Positions 6,400 to 7,084 of a stretch of DNA of 7,084 nt are shown here, piece by piece. The translations under genes and the position numbers were made by a program. This stretch comes from Candidatus Scatomorpha stercorigallinarum. GTDB lineage: Bacteria; Bacillota_A; Clostridia; Oscillospirales; Oscillospiraceae. Numbering within the stretch: the first letter of the stretch is position 1; every line of letters begins with the position of its first letter. The notes beneath the pieces are model-generated. The model did not search any database. It was not told where the DNA came from and worked only from the letters and a program-made list of their open reading frames with translations. The stretch lies in the NCBI GenBank assembly GCA_018713375.1, contig DVOV01000111.1, forward strand, positions 1-7,084. The letters are read 5' to 3'.

Positions 6400-7084
6400 A
6401 TGCTTAGACTGATAACAGGCCGCGCGGGCGCGGGCAAGACCGCGCTCATCATGGACGAGATACGCGCCGCCGCCCTCGCCGGGCAGGGGGAGCGGCTGCT
6501 CGTCGTGCCCGAGCAGTACAGCCACGAGGCCGAGCGCGAGCTCGCGCGCGTGGCCGGGCCGCGCCTGGCGCTCTATGCCGAGGTGCTCTCCTTTACCGGC
6601 CTCGCCCGGCGCGTGGCGGCGGAGCTGGGGCCGCGCGAGGGCCGGCGGCTGGACCCCGGCGGGCGGCTTTTGTGCATGGCCCTGGCGGTGGAGGGCTGCG
6701 CCGGCGCGCTGCGCTTCTACGGCGGTGCGCGGCGCTCGCCGGAGCAGCAGCTGCAGCTGCTGGGCGCGCTGGACGAGCTGCGCGCGGCGGCGCTGACGCC
6801 GGAGGCCCTCTCCGCCGCCGCGCAGGACGCCGACGGGGCGCTGGGCGGCAAGCTCGCCGACCTCGCGCTGCTGATGGAGGCCTTTGAGTCCGCCGCCGGC
6901 GGCGCGCGCAGCGACCCCTCCGCCCAGCTCACGCAGCTGCTGGAGGACCTGCCGCGCAGCTCGCTGGCCCGCGCGGGGCACATATACATAGACGGCTTTA
7001 CGGACTTCACGCGCGTGGAGGAGCGCATCGTGGAGTCGCTGCTGCCGCGCGGGGCGGACGTCACCGTCTGCCTCACGCTGGACT
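6400..7084 (+). CDS. addB: ATP-dependent helicase/nuclease subunit B (AddB/RexB), 5' part
   Basis: These are the first 228 codons of AddB, the subunit that with AddA forms the Firmicute double-strand-break resection complex (the functional counterpart of RecBCD). The Walker-A motif GRAGAGKT is at residues 7-14. Other N-terminal AddB landmarks are VPEQYSHEAE (36-45), VLSFTGLARRV (62-72), DELRAAALTPEAL (125-137), GKLADLALLMEAF (150-162) and HIYIDGFTDFT (194-204), matching my recollection of the Bacillus protein in order and spacing. The nuclease domain and iron-sulfur cysteines would lie beyond the right edge, since the family is about 1100-1200 residues. The start at 6400 is fixed by an in-frame TAA at 6364-6366; a G-rich site (GGGGGGAG, 6388-6395) precedes it with short spacing. 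addA is expected downstream but is not in view. Confidence 0.93.
   Translation, partial: MLRLITGRAGAGKTALIMDEIRAAALAGQGERLLVVPEQYSHEAERELARVAGPRLALYAEVLSFTGLARRVAAELGPREGRRLDPGGRLLCMALAVEGCAGALRFYGGARRSPEQQLQLLGALDELRAAALTPEALSAAAQDADGALGGKLADLALLMEAFESAAGGARSDPSAQLTQLLEDLPRSSLARAGHIYIDGFTDFTRVEERIVESLLPRGADVTVCLTLD

Overview
The window is a GC-rich bacterial chromosome segment. It probably comes from a high-GC gut-type member of the Clostridia (Oscillospiraceae-like). This is inferred from an AddB-type (Firmicute) recombination nuclease, strong AAGGAGG ribosome binding sites, a DUF378 membrane protein, and intergenic hairpin repeats of the kind I associate with that group. No taxonomic search was possible.

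Left part (1-4745), all on the plus strand: the 3' half of lepA (elongation factor 4) is followed by three genes that look co-transcribed. The first (963-1703) overlaps lepA by 8 bp and encodes an uncharacterised protein with faint uracil-DNA-glycosylase-like features. The second (1700-3310) overlaps that gene by 4 bp (ATGA) and encodes a complete beta-CASP metallo-beta-lactamase-fold ribonuclease. The third (3336-4745) follows after 25 bp and encodes an unusual one-pass membrane protein: a kinase C-lobe with no N-lobe and no catalytic loop, a transmembrane helix, a Pro/Thr/Ser stalk and an extracellular C-type-lectin-like domain. A strong hairpin terminator (4853-4899) closes the unit.

Middle part (4746-5433 and 5647-6033): two stretches without credible genes, packed with hairpins and dispersed repeats. 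They include a CCAGGCTGCG-headed repeat family (four copies), two related TTTCTTT-type hairpins, a long hairpin at 4932-4994, and a 108-bp module carrying a perfect 14-bp-stem terminator that occurs twice in direct orientation 256 bp apart. Between the two gaps lies a 70-residue DUF378 two-helix membrane protein (5434-5646).

Right part (6034-7084): a 69-residue protein of unknown function on the minus strand (6034-6243) and the 5' end of addB on the plus strand (6400 onward) are divergently transcribed from back-to-back sigma-A-type promoters (6302-6330 minus, 6336-6364 plus). A perfect inverted repeat (6299-6320) overlaps the minus promoter. One copy of the duplicated terminator follows each of the convergent genes (DUF378 and the 69-residue gene).

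The most unusual item is the truncated pseudokinase/C-type-lectin membrane protein. The rest is housekeeping sequence plus a repeat-rich intergenic mosaic; no defence system, CRISPR array, prophage, tRNA or rRNA is visible.
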